Assembly (NCBI GenBank): GCA_035602605.1
Contig: DATNLZ010000042.1
Location: 1-15,923 of the forward strand
Source of the DNA: DASQHY01 sp035602605
GTDB lineage: Bacteria > Acidobacteriota > Terriglobia > Acidiferrales > UBA7541
Direction of reading: 5' to 3'
DNA: 15,923 bases
Part shown: positions 13,764 to 15,923 of the stretch, piece by piece
Position numbering within the stretch: position 1 is the stretch's first letter
Layout of the letters: each line of letters opens with the position of its first letter
Translations under genes and position numbers: made by a program
The notes under the pieces: generated by a model
Told to the model about the DNA's origin: nothing
The model's database searches: none
Seen by the model: only the letters and a program-made list of their open reading frames with translations

Positions 13764-14038
13764 TGCTCATTCTCTTTGACCACGGAACGCCCAGAGGTAT
13801 TTCCCGCGCCCTGCAAGGCCATATCGTTAAAGAAGCAAGATCACAAGGGTGGGACACATTGAGCAACGGCGACTTGCTGAAAGCGGCCGAGGAAGCTGGG
13901 TTTGAAGTGCTTCTCACAACCGACACAAATCTGCCTCACCAGCAAAATCTGAAGGGCCGCAAATTGGCGATCGTGATTCTCAGCAAAAACAGATGGAGCC
14001 TGGTGCGTCCTATGATGCAACAGATTGTCCGCATTTGA
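13763..14038 (+). CDS. DUF5615 PIN-like toxin (91 aa)
   Basis: Sequence 'MLILFDHGTPRGISRAL', 'WDTLSNGDLLKAAEEAGFEVLLTTDTNLPHQQ' and 'GRKLAIVILSKNRW' fits DUF5615 (Mut7-C-like PIN) proteins. Conserved acidic residues D6 of 'LFDHGTP', E of 'AAEEAGF' and D of 'TTDTNL' would form the metal-binding nuclease site. It is a presumed RNase toxin held in check by the upstream DUF433 partner. Length is about normal for stand-alone members. No ribosome binding site of its own: the start is reached by coupling from the antitoxin stop. Confidence 0.75.
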   Translation: MLILFDHGTPRGISRALQGHIVKEARSQGWDTLSNGDLLKAAEEAGFEVLLTTDTNLPHQQNLKGRKLAIVILSKNRWSLVRPMMQQIVRI

Positions 14039-14659
14039 ACTTTACCGCTACGACGCACATCACGGATTCATGAACGCGCGTTGAGGGCGTGTCTATGACG
14101 CCGGGTCCTCCGAAGCCGCATGGGAGAGAACCTTTATGTTCCTGGCCAGGGTACTGTCGCCAGCGGCCTAGGCACCTGAGCTTCTCAAACCAGGCGAAGC
14201 TCTCCTGGATGTCCGAGACGTTGAGGATTGGCGCGAGGCGTTTCGCGAGCATCTGAATCCACCGAATGTCGGCGAGCAGCCATTACTTCAGGCCGACGAA
14301 CGCCAGAATACTAAGGCGGAATCTCCGATTTGACTAGCGGCTAGCAGCTCGGTAAGAGCGGATAGGGGCACGGTGCGTTAGTGCGGCATCTAATGCCGCC
14401 GATGGGTTCACGACGGCGAGCACGATCGACTTAAAGCGGAATCGCGCTATCCTTATAGAAAAAAACTGATTATTTTTTAGTACATCAGAGAATTCTAATA
14501 GATGGCGGTGTGACTCTTTTAGGACAGCTTTGCCGACCGTTTTAGTGAGACATTAGTGCAATTGATAACCACACCATTGAACAAATGTTGTAACCGAGAT
14601 TGTTAGCGACACCGGTCAACAAGATTGATGAACCAGAGTGGTGAGCGAGGGAGGATATA
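14039..14659. other. Gene-poor stretch with remnants
   Basis: No intact gene. It holds the VOC-family fragment described separately, a perfect 7-bp hairpin GCGGCAT-CTA-ATGCCGC (14383-14399) with no T-run after it, an AT-rich patch around 14456-14480, and a degenerate operator-like GCGA-CACCGG-TCAA at 14606-14619 ahead of the next gene. Confidence 0.5.
14178..14252 (-). pseudogene. VOC-family (glyoxalase/bleomycin-resistance-like) N-terminal fragment
   Basis: MLAKRLAPILNVSDIQESFA then WFEKL is the characteristic first strand and helix of VOC proteins ('PILNVSDI..SF.WFEKLGW'). After that the frame reads unrelated sequence and I cannot find the continuation in the other frames. About 25 of the usual 120-140 residues survive, so it is a remnant. 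Confidence 0.45.
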
Positions 14660-15157
14660 ATGATCAAAACTGTAGAGTCTGCGAGCGCTTCCAATGGAAG
14701 CGGCGGTGCTGTCTCTATTGAGAGTGTGGCGGACATTCTCGAACGTGAACTCCAAGCTGTGATTGAGGATTGGCTTTTTCGAGTCGAGCAGGAGCCAGAC
14801 CTAACGTGTATCCCGCTGAACTTTGAAGAGCGCACCGGCCATCTTCCTCACCTTTTGCATGATGTGATTGCGCGGTTGCGTCTGGACGCAGGGACGAAAG
14901 CTCCGATTTCGGAGGCTGCGGCCGTCCACGGGGATTTGCGGCGTAAACAAGGCTACACGGTAGCGATGGCGGTAGAGGAGTCTCGTTTACTGCAGGTCAG
15001 TATTTTTACGTCGCTGCACAAGAACGTGAAGCATTTGGAATTCAGCACGCTACTTCCCAATGTGGTGACGATCGCGGACGAGGTGGATGCGCAATTGAAG
15101 CAGCAGATGCTGCGCTTCATGGCGGCGGATGCCACGAAGTTGGCCAAGGGCAAGTAA
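14660..15157 (+). CDS. RsbRD N-terminal-domain-like protein (165 aa)
   Basis: ATG 14660 follows GGGAGG. After a Ser/Gly-rich leader (about 20 residues) the helical sequence 'VADILERELQAVIEDWLFRVEQEPDL' and 'FEERTGHLPHLLHDVIARLRL' resembles the RsbRD N-terminal domain, a globin-like all-helical sensory module usually attached to STAS, histidine kinase or phosphatase domains. Here it stands alone and ends 'FMAADATKLAKGK'. Cytoplasmic, no signal peptide. It precedes a broken receiver domain and a Crp/Fnr gene, so a signalling role is likely. The assignment is by pattern only; the ligand is unknown. Only a degenerate operator-like site lies upstream. Confidence 0.6.
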   Translation: MIKTVESASASNGSGGAVSIESVADILERELQAVIEDWLFRVEQEPDLTCIPLNFEERTGHLPHLLHDVIARLRLDAGTKAPISEAAAVHGDLRRKQGYTVAMAVEESRLLQVSIFTSLHKNVKHLEFSTLLPNVVTIADEVDAQLKQQMLRFMAADATKLAKGK

Positions 15158-15241
15158 CACCTTTTGGTGGACTAAGCCAGATGCCAAGCCTAGGGCTTAG
15201 AACTGCGAAACAAACGACCATGAAGGAATAGCAACGAGTGT

Positions 15242-15376
15242 GTTCTGCTAACCGAGGCTCTGGCAGACGATGCGGCGAGAATTTTAGACGAATTGCGTTC
15301 GGCAACGGACGAATGGTTCCAAGTGGAGCGGGTAACCGAACTCTCTAGTGGGATCGAGCGGTTACCTTGGTGTTGA
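15242..15376 (+). pseudogene. Response-regulator receiver domain remnant
   Basis: A 44-codon frame without start codon reads VLLTEALADDAARILDELRS then 'ATDEWFQVERVTELSSGIERL'. It matches the first strand and helices of a CheY-type receiver of the kind 'VLLVEDDPDDARLI..L..A....F.VE.VERL..GLERL'. The second acidic pocket residue, the phospho-acceptor Asp strand and everything beyond are missing, and the frame ends at TGA 15374-15376. Position 4-6 ('TEA' for 'VED') also departs from the acidic pocket. Confidence 0.45.
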
Positions 15377-15479
15377 TTCCCGCTAGATGGGGAGCCAACC
15401 GTCGACCGGCCGAACCGGCCGAACGAATTCTTGCTTTGAGCCTCATGATTATGTTAACTTGCTATCAAGCGGAGTCGTT

Positions 15480-15923
15480 ATGCAAGCAATCACGAGTTCG
15501 AGCAACATCAAATCCAAGAAAAAATTCAAGAAAAAGCACGTTTTCGATGCCCAAGCTTTTCTCGATTCGGCCGGTGTGGCGAGAGAAGTTGTGGAGTATC
15601 GAAGATCCCAGAAGATCTACTCTCAAGGTGGTCTCGCTGCGAGTGTTATCTATATTCAAAAGGGCAGTGTGAAGCTCTCTGTTGTCAATGAGGTTGGCAG
15701 AGAGGCTGTCGTGGCGCTTCTGGGCCCCGGCGACTTTTTGGGCGAGGGATGCCTGGCAGGGCAGACGATTTGTATGGGGACAGCCACGGCGATTACACCC
15801 ACGACTGCACTAACGATTGAAAAAAATGAGATGGTTCGCGTGCTCCATGAGGAACATGCGTTTTCCGACCGTTTCATCGCTTACATGCTTGGACGGAACA
15901 TCCGAATCGAGGAGGACTTGGTC
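15480..15923 (+). CDS. Crp/Fnr-family transcription regulator, N-terminal part (runs off right edge)
   Basis: 148 codons are present. A Lys-rich start (SNIKSKKKFKKKH) is followed by a cNMP-binding-type beta-roll: 'IYSQGGLAASVIYIQKGSVKLSVV', 'GREAVVALLGPGDFLGEGCLAG', then 'FSDRFIAYMLGRNIRIEEDLV' at the dimer helix. This is a different subfamily from the regulator at 4330-5052: no N-terminal Cys cluster, and I recall members with a C-terminal helix-turn-helix of the 'T-T-R-S-R-V-S-F-F-M' type, which would not read GTGA. The DNA-binding domain lies outside the window. GCGGAG precedes ATG 15480. A 9-bp tandem repeat (CCGGCCGAA, 15406-15423) lies upstream. Confidence 0.8.
   Translation, partial: MQAITSSSNIKSKKKFKKKHVFDAQAFLDSAGVAREVVEYRRSQKIYSQGGLAASVIYIQKGSVKLSVVNEVGREAVVALLGPGDFLGEGCLAGQTICMGTATAITPTTALTIEKNEMVRVLHEEHAFSDRFIAYMLGRNIRIEEDLV

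Noticed and set aside
15172..15200. CTAAGCC/GGCTTAG inverted repeat as terminator after the RsbRD-like gene
   Set aside because: The loop is 15 bases and no T-run follows; weak as an intrinsic terminator.
1..15923. CRISPR array, prophage or known defence system
   Set aside because: No regularly spaced repeats, cas genes, phage structural genes or restriction/abortive-infection genes were seen, apart from the toxin-antitoxin pair.

Overview
The window looks like chromosomal DNA of an Acidobacteriota bacterium (Koribacter/Sulfotelmatobacter-like). That rests on remembered family resemblance of several proteins: the short Cys-containing protein at 3243-3545, two Crp/Fnr regulators, a kinase of the acidobacterial 'GPYEI..PLGAGGMGEVYRARD' type, the 'MRDFVILF' integrase remnant and a UPF0182 protein. 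No database search was possible.

Region 1 (1-6862) is a redox or low-oxygen stress cluster. After an IS630-type transposase fragment at the left edge come a small unknown protein (397-612), a hemerythrin-like HHE protein (774-1220), an Fe-S/FAD GltD-like oxidoreductase (1279-2814), a conserved Cys-containing small protein (3243-3545), a decayed nifJ (pyruvate:ferredoxin oxidoreductase) pseudogene on the minus strand, a Crp/Fnr regulator with an FNR-like N-terminal Cys cluster (4330-5052, minus), a 134-residue unknown protein (5257-5661) and a tandem universal stress protein (5770-6669). The main observation is a set of GTGA-N6-TCAC palindromes in front of these genes. In four intergenic regions they come as pairs with centres 22 bp apart (21.5 in one), usually with a -10-like hexamer about 30 bp beyond the proximal site. 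The regulator's recognition helix (S-R-E-T-V-T-R) is of the CRP type that reads GTGA, so this looks like a local, probably autoregulated regulon.

Region 2 (6863-9260) is a graveyard of mobile DNA: an integrase pseudogene with internal deletions and an 18-bp tandem duplication, a frameshifted YVTN beta-propeller remnant, and an apparently intact IS256-family element (7716-9098) with inverted repeats and an 8-bp target duplication AAACTTGG. Its transposase leader can fold into a 14-bp stem that covers the ribosome binding site.

Region 3 (9261-13291) holds a large UPF0182 membrane protein (minus) and a Hanks-type Ser/Thr kinase that is probably leaderless and is cut off inside its transmembrane segment. 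About 100 bp after the kinase lies the 3' half of a tRNA-Arg(UCU) gene without its 5' half, the usual trace of an integrative-element attachment site.

Region 4 (13434-15923) has a DUF433/DUF5615 toxin-antitoxin pair, a VOC-family remnant in a largely empty stretch, a stand-alone RsbRD-N-like protein, a response-regulator receiver remnant and the start of a second Crp/Fnr-family regulator running off the right edge.
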